26,005 bases of DNA from Bacteroidales bacterium. Lineage in GTDB: Bacteria > Bacteroidota > Bacteroidia > Bacteroidales > WCHB1-69. Positions 13,845 to 22,397 of the stretch are shown here, piece after piece. Made by a program: the position numbers and the translations under genes. Each line of letters starts with the position of its first letter. Position 1 is the first letter of the stretch. The stretch is from contig JAGCRI010000028.1 in the NCBI GenBank assembly GCA_017964755.1, positions 1 to 26,005 on the forward strand, in the 5' to 3' direction. The notes under the pieces are model-generated. The model had not been told where the DNA came from and made no database searches. It was given only the letters and a program-made list of their open reading frames with translations.

Positions 13845-15074
13845 ATGAGATTTTTCTACAATCTTTTCATTTTTCTTTACGGTTTCGCCATTTTTACGGT
13901 TTCGCCATTTTACACAAAAGCAAAATTATGGCGGAAAGGGAGGAAAAATATCTTTCCAAAACTTGCAGCGGCATGCTCCGGAGAAAAAATTATCTGGTTA
14001 CATTGCGCCTCGTTGGGTGAGTATGAGCAGGGCAAGCCGCTGATTGAAAAATGGCGCGCCGAAAAAAAAGATTATAAGGTTTTGGTTACCTTTTTTTCTC
14101 CTTCGGGGTACGAGGTCAGAAAGAACGACACCACCGCCGACTTTGTCTTCTATCTGCCGCTTGACACTCCTCAAAATGCAAAAAAATTCTTGGACGCCGT
14201 AAAACCGGCAGCTGCTGTCTTCGTAAAATACGAATATTGGTACAACTATATGCGCCTGCTACATCTGAGAAATATCCCGTTCTATTACGTCTCGGCGATA
14301 TTTTTCCAGAACCAGCATTTCTTCAAATGGTACGGTGGCTGGTTCCGCCGCCAGCTTGGTATGGCGACTCATTTCTATGTCCAAGACAAAAATTCTGAAA
14401 AATTACTACAAAGTATTAATATAAAACAAGTTACAATTTCAGGAGACACCCGTGTCGACCGTGTTTACAGAATAGCTAAAGAGAATGTCGCTGTGCCTGC
14501 GGTTGAAGAGTTCAAAGCCGGCTCAAAACTTCTGATAGCTGGCAGCACGTGGGCTCCCGATGAACGCATCCTTGCACAGATATTCCCTGCAATAAGTAAT
14601 GAATACAAATTGGTGATAGCACCTCATCTCATTGATAAAGAACATATCAGATATATATTAAAACTCTTTTCAGACAAAAAAACTGTTCTTTTTTCAGAAA
14701 AAGAAGGCAAAAATCTGTCAGAATATGAAGTTTTTATAATTGACACTATAGGATTGCTGAACAAGATGTACAGATACGCTGATGTTGCGCACATTGGAGG
14801 CGGATTTGAGACGGGGCTGCACAACACGCTTGAGGCGGCGGTATTCGGGATACCGGTGTTCTTCGGCCCACACTACAGCCGTTTCAACGAAGCGGTACAG
14901 CTTGTGGCACGGAAGGCCGCATTTCCGGTGCACACCGCCGAAGAGATGAAAAAGCTGTGGCTGCAATATGTTTCCGACAACAGCAACTATTCGCAAACCT
15001 GCACCAACTGCCGTGAATACGTTATGGAAAACATCGGTGCGGTAGAAAAGGTGAAAATTGATATTGCTGATTAA
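13845..15074 (+). CDS. waaA: 3-deoxy-D-manno-octulosonic acid (Kdo) transferase
   Basis: WaaA (KdtA, GT30 family) moves Kdo from CMP-Kdo to the lipid A precursor at the inner face of the inner membrane. 409 residues. Seen: an N-terminal membrane-associating segment (about 3-22), then IWLHCASLGEYEQGKPLIE with the conserved catalytic Glu (E59), VKYEYWYNYM, FYYVSAIFF, SGDTRVDRVYRIA, LLIAGSTWAPDERI, and the nucleotide-sugar end VAHIGGGFETGLHNTLEAAVFGIPVFFGPHYSRFNEA. The start ATG is 2 bases after the previous stop, indicating co-transcription. The membrane segment is encoded by two exact tandem copies of a 17-bp unit (13876-13909). About 14390-14760 is AT-richer than the rest. Confidence 0.94.
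   Translation: MRFFYNLFIFLYGFAIFTVSPFYTKAKLWRKGRKNIFPKLAAACSGEKIIWLHCASLGEYEQGKPLIEKWRAEKKDYKVLVTFFSPSGYEVRKNDTTADFVFYLPLDTPQNAKKFLDAVKPAAAVFVKYEYWYNYMRLLHLRNIPFYYVSAIFFQNQHFFKWYGGWFRRQLGMATHFYVQDKNSEKLLQSINIKQVTISGDTRVDRVYRIAKENVAVPAVEEFKAGSKLLIAGSTWAPDERILAQIFPAISNEYKLVIAPHLIDKEHIRYILKLFSDKKTVLFSEKEGKNLSEYEVFIIDTIGLLNKMYRYADVAHIGGGFETGLHNTLEAAVFGIPVFFGPHYSRFNEAVQLVARKAAFPVHTAEEMKKLWLQYVSDNSNYSQTCTNCREYVMENIGAVEKVKIDIAD
13876..13911 (+). repeat. 17-bp tandem duplication inside waaA
   Basis: TTTACGGTTTCGCCATT occurs at 13876-13892 and again at 13893-13909; period-17 identity continues through 13911. Because 17 is not a multiple of three, the copies are read in different frames (YGFAI, then TVSPF). 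Confidence 0.9.
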
Positions 15075-15089
15075 AAACGCATTTTTTTA

Positions 15090-15097
15090 TATCTTTG
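15090..15097 (+). promoter_or_regulatory. -7 promoter element before the TMTC-like gene
   Basis: TATCTTTG (then CA) matches TAnnTTTG in the 43-base gap after waaA, 20 bases before the ATG at 15118. It could give the downstream genes a promoter independent of waaA, and it argues against the in-frame ATG at 15058. Confidence 0.5.
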
Positions 15098-15117
15098 CAT
15101 TTTTTAAAAATAATTTA

Positions 15118-17565
15118 ATGGGGCAGAATAATAACAAAACAACAACTAATGGAAATTTTCCACAGAGGAAACAGAGAGTTGCTAAACAGAATAAAAACGC
15201 AGCAACACCGCCGCCAGTGCAAACCCCTGAGCCTAAAAAGAAAAACTGGGTGGACTGGGCTATATACCTCGGCATTTTCCTCTTCACTTTCCTTATTTAC
15301 TCAAACACATTTGATCATGAATGGGTGCTTGACGACTACGGCGCGTACAAGCTGAACAGATATGTAACCCACGAGACAGAATCGCTGACCGAGGCATACG
15401 AAAACATTCTGACAAAAACATACAGGCACGGCTCAGGCTTCTACACCGACAACCTGTACCGTCCTTTTTCGCAGCTGATGTTCGCCACCGAATGGGAGTT
15501 GTGTTTTGACAAAAGCAAGACGAAAGATGACCCTCAGAACCAGTACATCTCGCATTTCTCACACTTGGTGAGTGTGATATGCTACGCTCTTTCATGCGTT
15601 CTGCTCTATATACTTATGCGAAAGCTTTTCCGCGGTCAGAACCGGATAATTCCGCTGCTCATAACGCTTCTGTTTGCAGCGCACCCGATGCACACCGAAA
15701 CCATCGCCAACACCAAAAGCCGTGATGACATCGTCTGCATGCTCTTCCTCTTCGCCTCAATGATTTCTATGGTTAATTTCGTTGACACCAAATCTTTTCT
15801 GAGGAAAACCATTCATCTGATTTCACTGATGTTCTTCTTCCTTCTCGCCTTTTTCTCAAAAGAGAGTGCTATCACAATGCTTGCTGCAATGCCTCTCATG
15901 CTCTACTTCTTCCGCAAACCCAACCTGAAGCAGTTTATTGCAGTCGGCGTTGCGCTTTTGGTGCCCGCTACCATCTATCTGACTGTACGTCATAATATTA
16001 TGCTCAACTATCCGACTTCCGAGGAGTTCACTGTTTCAATTATGGACCATTATTACTACGACTTGTGGGATAAGGATATATTCTCGTACTGGGCTACTGC
16101 CATTCTTCTCCTCGGAAAATATATGATCCTCCTTTTTGTACCTTACCAGCAAGTATGCGACTATTCGTACAGCCAGCTGCCAACCGTTAATCTTTTCAAA
16201 TGGAACTCTGCGACAATGGGGACAAATCTGCTGTTCGTACTGTCTTTACTGTTCCATATCGCCATTCTCGTTTATGCCATCCTCGGTATTAAGAAAAAGA
16301 ATCCTATAGCTTTCGGAATATTCTATTACATCTGCACGATGAGTATTTTCAGCAATATTGTAATGCGTATAGGCTCATCGTTTGCCGACAGGTTTTTATA
16401 CATACCGTCTTTAGGTTATTGCATTGCATTTGCCTGTATTTTAGTACAAATATTCAAAATACCTACGGACGAGGCATCAAGTTTCTCACTTAAGACGAAG
16501 CCTGCATTTTCAATGTCATTTACAGCCATAAGCATTATAGTCCTGCTTCTGTTCACTGTCAAGACAGTGGGGCGCGCCGCCGAATGGAAGACACAATTTG
16601 ACCTTTTCGGCGCTGACGTGAAAAAATCTGACAACAGTGCCCACATGCGCTTGTATTGGGGGCTGGCCCTGCGCGACAAAGGTTTGGATTTGAAAACAGC
16701 CAATGAGAGTGAAAAAGACTGGAACAAAATACAGGAAAACAATGTGAAGATGGAAGAGTGGACATGGAAAGCTGTGGAGCAGTTCAAAAAAGGTGTGGAA
16801 ATATACCCTGAGTCGGCTGACTGCAACGAGCAGCTCGGCATCGCCTTCGAGAATCTCGCCCCACTGCACCCCGAAAGAGGCTACCGCGATTCGGCAGAAC
16901 GCTACTATCTGAGGGCATTGCAGATCGTACCTTCAAAAGCCGCGACAAACAGCAACTTGGCGAAAATCTATTTCGACCGCGGCGACATACAGTTAGCGAA
17001 AAACTACTACATGGAAGCCATCAGATATGACGCAATATTTGCAGACGGATATTTCAACCTTGGCAGCTGCTATGGAATGCTACAGATGTATGACTCATCA
17101 TTCTATTATTATAACAAATGTCTGCAACTTCAACCGGAACGTGCCGAATGCTATACATACATGGGATTAAGCTATGCTAACACCGGGGATTACGACAATG
17201 CTGTAAAGATGTATGAACGCGGTATTGAGCTGAAACCGAACTTGGGAAGCACATACGTTCTTGCTGCCAAAACCTATATCACTATGGGACAATGGGATAA
17301 CGCTGAAAAAATAACAATACGCGCCCTCGACGCCACCCCATTCTACGGGGAAATATATTTTGTCAAAGGTCTGATAGAAAGCCACAAAGGGCAGATTGGA
17401 AAAGCAATGGAATCGCACAAAAGATGTCTTGAGCTTATGCCTGAATGTGCCGAATCATACATAGAACTCGGTAAGATATACATGACATACAAGCACCAGC
17501 AAGACTCAGCAAATATGTTTTTTGAGACCGCATTTCACATGAAGCCAGAACTTTTCCGCCGGTAG
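15118..17565 (+). CDS. TMTC-like multi-pass GT-C glycosyltransferase with C-terminal TPR repeats
   Basis: 815 residues. Seen: a polar, Asn/Gln/Lys-rich N-terminus (1-42); a first membrane helix (about 46-62); a loop with the acidic pair DD in EWVLDDYGAYKLNRYV, typical of GT-C enzymes; HPMHTETIANTKSRDDIV; SKESAITML; about ten further hydrophobic helices; CDYSYSQLP, which resembles the FDYSYNQIP signature of the DUF1736/TMTC region; then from about 530 to the end six or more TPR units (for example AKNYYMEAIRYDAIFADGYFNLGSCY, AVKMYERGIELKPNLGSTYV). Human TMTC1-4 are protein O-mannosyltransferases with this same order of parts. I infer a lipid-linked-sugar transferase of the inner membrane acting on exported proteins or glycans; donor and acceptor are unknown. 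I chose ATG 15118 because 15058 overlaps waaA and precedes the promoter element. Confidence 0.82.
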   Translation: MGQNNNKTTTNGNFPQRKQRVAKQNKNAATPPPVQTPEPKKKNWVDWAIYLGIFLFTFLIYSNTFDHEWVLDDYGAYKLNRYVTHETESLTEAYENILTKTYRHGSGFYTDNLYRPFSQLMFATEWELCFDKSKTKDDPQNQYISHFSHLVSVICYALSCVLLYILMRKLFRGQNRIIPLLITLLFAAHPMHTETIANTKSRDDIVCMLFLFASMISMVNFVDTKSFLRKTIHLISLMFFFLLAFFSKESAITMLAAMPLMLYFFRKPNLKQFIAVGVALLVPATIYLTVRHNIMLNYPTSEEFTVSIMDHYYYDLWDKDIFSYWATAILLLGKYMILLFVPYQQVCDYSYSQLPTVNLFKWNSATMGTNLLFVLSLLFHIAILVYAILGIKKKNPIAFGIFYYICTMSIFSNIVMRIGSSFADRFLYIPSLGYCIAFACILVQIFKIPTDEASSFSLKTKPAFSMSFTAISIIVLLLFTVKTVGRAAEWKTQFDLFGADVKKSDNSAHMRLYWGLALRDKGLDLKTANESEKDWNKIQENNVKMEEWTWKAVEQFKKGVEIYPESADCNEQLGIAFENLAPLHPERGYRDSAERYYLRALQIVPSKAATNSNLAKIYFDRGDIQLAKNYYMEAIRYDAIFADGYFNLGSCYGMLQMYDSSFYYYNKCLQLQPERAECYTYMGLSYANTGDYDNAVKMYERGIELKPNLGSTYVLAAKTYITMGQWDNAEKITIRALDATPFYGEIYFVKGLIESHKGQIGKAMESHKRCLELMPECAESYIELGKIYMTYKHQQDSANMFFETAFHMKPELFRR

Positions 17566-17567
17566 CC

Positions 17568-19331
17568 ATGGAAGTAACACGTATTTTTGACCTGCTCCCA
17601 CATTTCGCCGCGCACTATGCGGGCGGTGTTGCCCTGTGCGGCAAGGAAAACGGAATTTGGACCCCTTACACCATCGAAAACTACATCGAAAAGGTTGACA
17701 ATATTTGCTACGGCCTTATGCAACTCGGCATAAAAAAGGGCGACCGCATAGCGTCAATCAGCAACAACCGCCCCGAATGGAACTTTCTCGACATGGCGAT
17801 ACTCCAACTTGGAGCCGTTCACGTCTCCATATACCCGACAATAAGTGAAAGCGACTACAAGTTCATTTTGGATGACGCCGGTGTGAAGATGGTCTTCGTA
17901 TCGGGCTGGGATCTCCTCCGCAAAATTGAAAACGTGCTTGAGGAAAAACCCGATTTGAAAGAGAATGTATATACTTTCAGAAACTTGAGAGGCTACAAGC
18001 ATTTGAATCACCTCATAGAGCTTGGCATGGCTAATCCGAGCCGCCAATACCTTGACGAAATGAAGGCTGCTGTCTCTCCCGATGACATTGCGACCCTTAT
18101 ATACACCTCCGGCACCACCGGCCACCCGAAAGGCGCCATGATTACGCACAGCAACCTTCTATACAACATGAAGGCCATCACGCCGATTGTGCCAATCCGC
18201 TCCGACACAAAGGTCTTGAGCTATTTGCCGTTGTGCCATGTGTATGAAAGAATGATGATATATGCGTGGCAGTATCTCGGCATCCCCATTTATTATGCCG
18301 AAAGTCTCGGCACCATTGCCGCCGACCTCAAAGATGTGCGCCCCACCATTTTCACGACCGTGCCGCGGCTCCTTGAAAAATTCTACGACCGCATAATCGC
18401 TGCCGGCCGCAAACTGAAGAAGCCTTCAAAGCGTCTCTTCTTCTGGGCAGACAGAATCGCCTCGGACTTTGATTTCGGGCACCGTTCACTGAATTACCGC
18501 ATAAAGTTGTCGATAGCACGCAAAATGGTGTTAAACAAATGGAAAGCTGTTTTGGGTGGGAACTTGGATGTGATTGTCTCTGGCGGCGCCCCGATACAGC
18601 CGAACATAAGCCGTATTTTCTGGGCTGCAGGAATGCCCGTGCTTAACGGGTACGGACTGACAGAAACTTCGCCTGTGATTGCAGTAAGCAACTTTTTCAA
18701 GAACGGCGCAAAATTCGGCACCTGCGGCCCGGTGCTCCCCGGCATTGAAGTCAAAATTGCCGATGACGGTGAAATCCTCACCCGCGGCCATTGTCTGATG
18801 AAGGGCTACTACAATTCTCCTGAACTTACAGCCGAAGCAATCGACCCGGAAGGCTGGTTCCATACCGGCGACATCGGCAACATTGACGAAGACGGCTGCC
18901 TCTCTGTCACAGGACGGAAAAAGGAGATGTTCAAAACCGCATTCGGAAAGTATGTCGTGCCTACATTAGTGGAAAACCGCTTCGCCTCAGAGTCTATTAT
19001 CGACAATATCATGGTTGTGGGTGAAAGCAAAAAGTTCGCCGCAGCGCTGATAGTGCCCAACTTCATTGACTTGCGCAGCTGGTGCGCCCGCAAAGGCATC
19101 GCCTATTCCACAAATGAAGAAATGGTCAAACAGGCTGAAGTCGTGGCCAAATTCAAGCGCGTTGTCGCCAAATACAACGAATCGTTAGGCGAAACAGAAA
19201 AGATTAAAAAATTCCACCTCGTCCCTTACGAATGGAGTGTGCAGACCGGCGAACTGACACCAACACTTAAACTCAAACGTAATTTCATCTCAGAAAAATT
19301 CCATGACGAGATAGAAAAACTCTTCGAATAG
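17568..19331 (+). CDS. AMP-forming long-chain acyl-CoA synthetase (FadD15/ACSL-like)
   Basis: 587-residue ANL-superfamily enzyme expected to activate fatty acids with ATP and CoA. Seen: the P-loop LIYTSGTTGHPKGAMITH (about 177-194), LPLCHVYERMM, the A5 motif NGYGLTETSPVI, the A7/A8 motifs GWFHTGDIG and SVTGRKKEMFKTAFGKYV, and the catalytic Lys region near the end, GELTPTLKLKRNFI. Length and motif spelling are those of the long-chain (LC-FACS) group found widely in Bacteroidota. The start is 2 bases after the stop of the TMTC-like gene, so they are co-transcribed. Anaerobes without beta-oxidation commonly use such enzymes for recycling of fatty acids into phospholipid; here that is inference. 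Confidence 0.92.
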   Translation: MEVTRIFDLLPHFAAHYAGGVALCGKENGIWTPYTIENYIEKVDNICYGLMQLGIKKGDRIASISNNRPEWNFLDMAILQLGAVHVSIYPTISESDYKFILDDAGVKMVFVSGWDLLRKIENVLEEKPDLKENVYTFRNLRGYKHLNHLIELGMANPSRQYLDEMKAAVSPDDIATLIYTSGTTGHPKGAMITHSNLLYNMKAITPIVPIRSDTKVLSYLPLCHVYERMMIYAWQYLGIPIYYAESLGTIAADLKDVRPTIFTTVPRLLEKFYDRIIAAGRKLKKPSKRLFFWADRIASDFDFGHRSLNYRIKLSIARKMVLNKWKAVLGGNLDVIVSGGAPIQPNISRIFWAAGMPVLNGYGLTETSPVIAVSNFFKNGAKFGTCGPVLPGIEVKIADDGEILTRGHCLMKGYYNSPELTAEAIDPEGWFHTGDIGNIDEDGCLSVTGRKKEMFKTAFGKYVVPTLVENRFASESIIDNIMVVGESKKFAAALIVPNFIDLRSWCARKGIAYSTNEEMVKQAEVVAKFKRVVAKYNESLGETEKIKKFHLVPYEWSVQTGELTPTLKLKRNFISEKFHDEIEKLFE

Positions 19332-19385
19332 CTTTAAATTTATCATTACTCCCCTAAAATAATACACTTTTGTCTTAATTTTCAC

Positions 19386-19393
19386 TATCTTTG
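19386..19393 (+). promoter_or_regulatory. -7 promoter element for the T9SS plug gene
   Basis: TATCTTTG (then CG) matches TAnnTTTG, 18 bases before the ATG at 19412. A TTTG at 19369-19372 is 13 bases upstream, shorter than the usual 19-21. It lies in the 80-base gap after the acyl-CoA synthetase, which shows no terminator. Confidence 0.5.
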
Positions 19394-19411
19394 CGTGAAA
19401 AAAATTGTCGT

Positions 19412-20680
19412 ATGCGGAAACTTGTTTCTTTTGCTGCCTTTTTGCTGCTTTCTTTCGCGCTTAAAGCGCAAAATGTTGATAATATAGTTTTCGATAACAG
19501 AGTATATGTCAACGATTTGGCGACAGTGCAATGCTATCTTGAGGATTACCCCTACTCTCTGCCAGTCATCTCGCTTAATAGCGGCGAGCAACTTGTGCTT
19601 TCGTTTGACGATTTCAACAACGACAGCCGCTACCTGAAATATACCTTCATCCACTGCACCCACGACTGGAAGCAGGACGGCCTCAGCCAACTTGAGTACC
19701 TCGACGGCTTTATGGAGGACGAAATCAGCGATTATTCATATTCATTCAATACTATTGAGCATTACACGCATTATAGCCTTTCTTTTCCAAATGACATAAT
19801 GCGAATTATCAAATCAGGAAATTATATTCTCTACGTTTACGACGACACACAGGACAATCCCGTGCTGACACGCCGCTTTATGGTTATGGAGCCTTCTCCG
19901 GCAAAGGTTTTCGGCGAGGTGCAGAAGGCAAGCGATGTGGTCAATATGTTCACTCATCAGGAGGTGGATTTTATAGTGAATACAGGCAATTACATAGTCC
20001 GAAACCCTTCGATGTATCTTCACGCAAATATAGTGCAGAACGGCCGCTGGGACAACGCCGTCACAGGGCTGCGCTACCGCTCAGGAAAACCGGGCGAGTA
20101 CAGCTTCAACTATGATAATAATGAGAATACCTTTACCGGCGGGTCTGATTTCAGAGTTTTCGATACAAAAAGTTTGAGATACAACGGAACTAACATTGTA
20201 TCAATAGGTTATCAAAACCATACCAATTATGCGTTTGTGGTGCAAGACGAAGCACGGCCATACGGCGCATACGTTTCAAATCCGACTTTGCATGGTTATT
20301 ATTATATTAAAAATGAGGATTTTAGCGGTGTAAATACGGAAGATTATGTAAAGACAGTGTTTACGCTTCGCACTGAATTTCCTGTCACTGGCGGCAAACT
20401 TTATGTTTTCGGTGCGCTAACTGACTGGCAGATAAAACCCGAGGCGGAGTTGAAACAGAATCAGTATAACGGGCTGTGGGAGGCGGTGCTGCTGCTGAAA
20501 CAGGGCTTTTACAATTATCAGTATGTATATGTGAAAGAAGGTTCCGAAGAGATTGATGCCACCTACATTGAGGGCAGCCATTGGGAAACGCCTAACGAAT
20601 ATTCGGTGCTCGTTTATTTGCAGGACGAAGGTCAGGTTTACGACAAACTGATAGGTTATTCCACCTTTAAAATTCAATGA
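19412..20680 (+). CDS. T9SS plug protein (DUF5103 family)
   Basis: 422 residues, exported (signal peptide 1-19, ending FALKAQ). The sequence matches the family formerly called DUF5103, now named after the plug that closes the SprA translocon of the type IX secretion system in Flavobacterium. Seen: the opening VDNIVFDNRVYVNDLATVQC, then LNSGEQLVLSFDDFNND, YLKYTFIHCTHDWKQDGLSQLEYLDGF (about 80-106), a central beta domain and the C-terminal FGALTDWQIKPEAELKQNQYNGLWEAVLLLKQGFYNYQYVYV, like a carbohydrate-binding-module fold. I chose ATG 19412; upstream in-frame TTG (19391) overlaps the promoter. It stands first in a run with housekeeping genes rather than with other T9SS genes. The assignment is from memory of the family; no search was run. 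Confidence 0.85.
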   Translation: MRKLVSFAAFLLLSFALKAQNVDNIVFDNRVYVNDLATVQCYLEDYPYSLPVISLNSGEQLVLSFDDFNNDSRYLKYTFIHCTHDWKQDGLSQLEYLDGFMEDEISDYSYSFNTIEHYTHYSLSFPNDIMRIIKSGNYILYVYDDTQDNPVLTRRFMVMEPSPAKVFGEVQKASDVVNMFTHQEVDFIVNTGNYIVRNPSMYLHANIVQNGRWDNAVTGLRYRSGKPGEYSFNYDNNENTFTGGSDFRVFDTKSLRYNGTNIVSIGYQNHTNYAFVVQDEARPYGAYVSNPTLHGYYYIKNEDFSGVNTEDYVKTVFTLRTEFPVTGGKLYVFGALTDWQIKPEAELKQNQYNGLWEAVLLLKQGFYNYQYVYVKEGSEEIDATYIEGSHWETPNEYSVLVYLQDEGQVYDKLIGYSTFKIQ

Positions 20681-20683
20681 CAG

Positions 20684-21634
20684 ATGGAGAAATATGTGAT
20701 AGGTGTAGATATTGGCGGGACAAATACAGATATTGGAATTGTTTCTGATGCGGGCAAATGTCTGGCGCGGTGCAGGATTTCCACGCAGGCGTTCATTGAT
20801 GCGGAATTATACGCCGACTCTTTGGCTGAAAACATAAATGCCCTGATTGCTGAGCGGCAGCCCTGCGTAGTGAGCGGTGTGGGTATCGGCGCGCCCAACG
20901 CACATTTCTACAGCGGCACGATTGACAATGCTCCGAATCTCCCTTTTAAAGGTAAAATATACCTGAAGAAAATGCTGGAAGAGCGTCTTGGCTTGCCGGT
21001 TGTACTCACCAATGACGCCAATGCTGCTGCTTACGGCGAACTGGTTTATGGCGGCGGACGCGGCATGAGCGACTTCATCATGCTCACGCTCGGCACGGGT
21101 GTCGGCAGCGGTATCGTCTCAGGCGGCAAAGTCGTTTACGGACACGACGGTTTTGCAGGCGAACTCGGCCATGTGATAACGTTCCCCGGCGGGCGGCTCT
21201 GCTCCTGCGGACGGCGCGGCTGCCTCGAAGAGTACGCCTCCGTGCGCGGCATTATCCAGAATTTTTGGGAATTGGCGGAGAAAAACGGTTTTAAGTCGCC
21301 TCTGCTTGAAGTTAAAAAAAGTGAAGTTGACTGCATTATGATTGGCAACGCCGCTGAAGCGGGAGACGCACTCGCCAAGGCTACGGTTGAATATACCGGC
21401 TCCGTACTCGGTCTTGCGCTCGCCAATGTTGTCGCCATCACTTCGCCAAAAGCGATTTTCATTATGGGCGGACCGTCAAAGTTGTCCGAGCTTCTTCCCG
21501 CCATACGCAAATCAATGGAGGATAACCTGCTTTCCTCATACAAAGGCAAGGTTGAGGTGCGCTTTTCGGAGTTGGACGGGAACGATGTGGCTATTTTAGG
21601 GGCGGCGGCGATGGTGCTTGCCGAAAATGTTTAA
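20684..21634 (+). CDS. ROK family sugar kinase (probable glucokinase)
   Basis: 316-residue cytoplasmic kinase expected to phosphorylate glucose or a related sugar with ATP. Seen: the phosphate-binding start VIGVDIGGTNTDIGIV, VGIGAPN, catalytic D111 in TNDANAAAYGE, LTLGTGVGSGIVSGG, GELGH with H163, and the ROK zinc motif CSCGRRGCLEEY (C173, C175, C180). No N-terminal DNA-binding domain is present, so this is a kinase and not an NagC/XylR-type repressor. Glucokinase is the most likely substrate class, but N-acetylmannosamine or fructose kinase activity cannot be excluded. It begins 3 bases after the plug gene stop and precedes truA by 12 bases. Confidence 0.9.
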   Translation: MEKYVIGVDIGGTNTDIGIVSDAGKCLARCRISTQAFIDAELYADSLAENINALIAERQPCVVSGVGIGAPNAHFYSGTIDNAPNLPFKGKIYLKKMLEERLGLPVVLTNDANAAAYGELVYGGGRGMSDFIMLTLGTGVGSGIVSGGKVVYGHDGFAGELGHVITFPGGRLCSCGRRGCLEEYASVRGIIQNFWELAEKNGFKSPLLEVKKSEVDCIMIGNAAEAGDALAKATVEYTGSVLGLALANVVAITSPKAIFIMGGPSKLSELLPAIRKSMEDNLLSSYKGKVEVRFSELDGNDVAILGAAAMVLAENV

Positions 21635-21646
21635 TAATCAATTATT

Positions 21647-22393
21647 TTGCGATACTTTCTGAAACTATCATATAACGGAACTCCTTTTTGCGGATGGCAG
21701 ATTCAGCCGAATGGCCTCACTGTGCAAGGTGTTGTTGAGAAGGCTTTGGCAACGCTGTTCCGCAAGCCTGTGCCTGTGATGGGCTGCGGCCGCACCGACA
21801 CAGGCGTTCACGCACGAGAGTTTTTCGCCCACTTCGACTGCGACGAAGAACTTTCTGATGAAAAACGCAACGCATTGGTTTACAAGTTAAACGGTCTGCT
21901 TCCCTCGGAGGTGGTCATTCATGATATTTTTCCTGTTCCAGCGGAGGCGCACGCCCGCTTCGATGCCGTGGAAAGAACTTACCGCTACTATATCTCCACT
22001 AAAAAAGATTGCTTCGATACAGATTTTTCTTATCTCTGCCATTTCAAATTAGATATTGGAAAAATGAACGAGGCGGCAGCGTTATTGCTTAATAATGAGG
22101 ATTTTACAAGTTTTGCAAAGGTACATACCGATGTGAATAACCACAACTGCCATGTAACATCGGCTTTCTGGGAACAAAACGGCGACAAACTCGTTTTTGA
22201 AATCACTTCAAACCGTTTTTTGAGAAATATGGTAAGGGCGATTGTAGGCACTCTGCTTGAAGTCGGCAAAGGTAAAATTTCTTTAGAAGATTTTCAAAAT
22301 ATTATAAATCAAAAAGATAGATGTAAAGCAGGAACTTCTGCACCGGCAAAAGCACTATTTTTGGAAAAAGTTCGTTATCCTTTTGTGAGTTAA
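21647..22393 (+). CDS. truA: tRNA pseudouridine(38-40) synthase TruA (TTG start)
   Basis: Makes pseudouridine at positions 38-40 of the anticodon arm. 248 residues, normal length. Seen: RYFLKLSYNGTPFCGWQIQPNGLTVQGVVE at the N-terminus (given here as RYFLKLSYNG and FCGWQIQPNG), catalytic D51 in GCGRTDTGVHA, ARFDAVERTYRYYI, and SNRFLRNMVRAIVGTLLEVGKG. The start is TTG at 21647: an in-frame TAA lies at 21635-21637, no ATG or GTG lies between, and the first internal Met would remove the core. The C-terminal third is AT-richer than the rest. It sits between the ROK kinase and a lipoprotein gene (4-base gap). Confidence 0.95.
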   Translation: MRYFLKLSYNGTPFCGWQIQPNGLTVQGVVEKALATLFRKPVPVMGCGRTDTGVHAREFFAHFDCDEELSDEKRNALVYKLNGLLPSEVVIHDIFPVPAEAHARFDAVERTYRYYISTKKDCFDTDFSYLCHFKLDIGKMNEAAALLLNNEDFTSFAKVHTDVNNHNCHVTSAFWEQNGDKLVFEITSNRFLRNMVRAIVGTLLEVGKGKISLEDFQNIINQKDRCKAGTSAPAKALFLEKVRYPFVS

Positions 22394-22397
22394 AAAA

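Noticed and set aside
13805..14020. 71-codon ORF across the start of waaA
   Set aside because: It is the alternative frame of waaA, kept open only by the 17-bp duplication region; it has no features of its own, and I use it only to show where a frameshifted product would end.
15058..15117. TMTC-like protein start at ATG 15058
   Set aside because: It would overlap the end of waaA by 17 bases and run through the -7 box at 15090-15097; the ATG at 15118 gives a polar N-terminus ahead of the first membrane helix, as expected.
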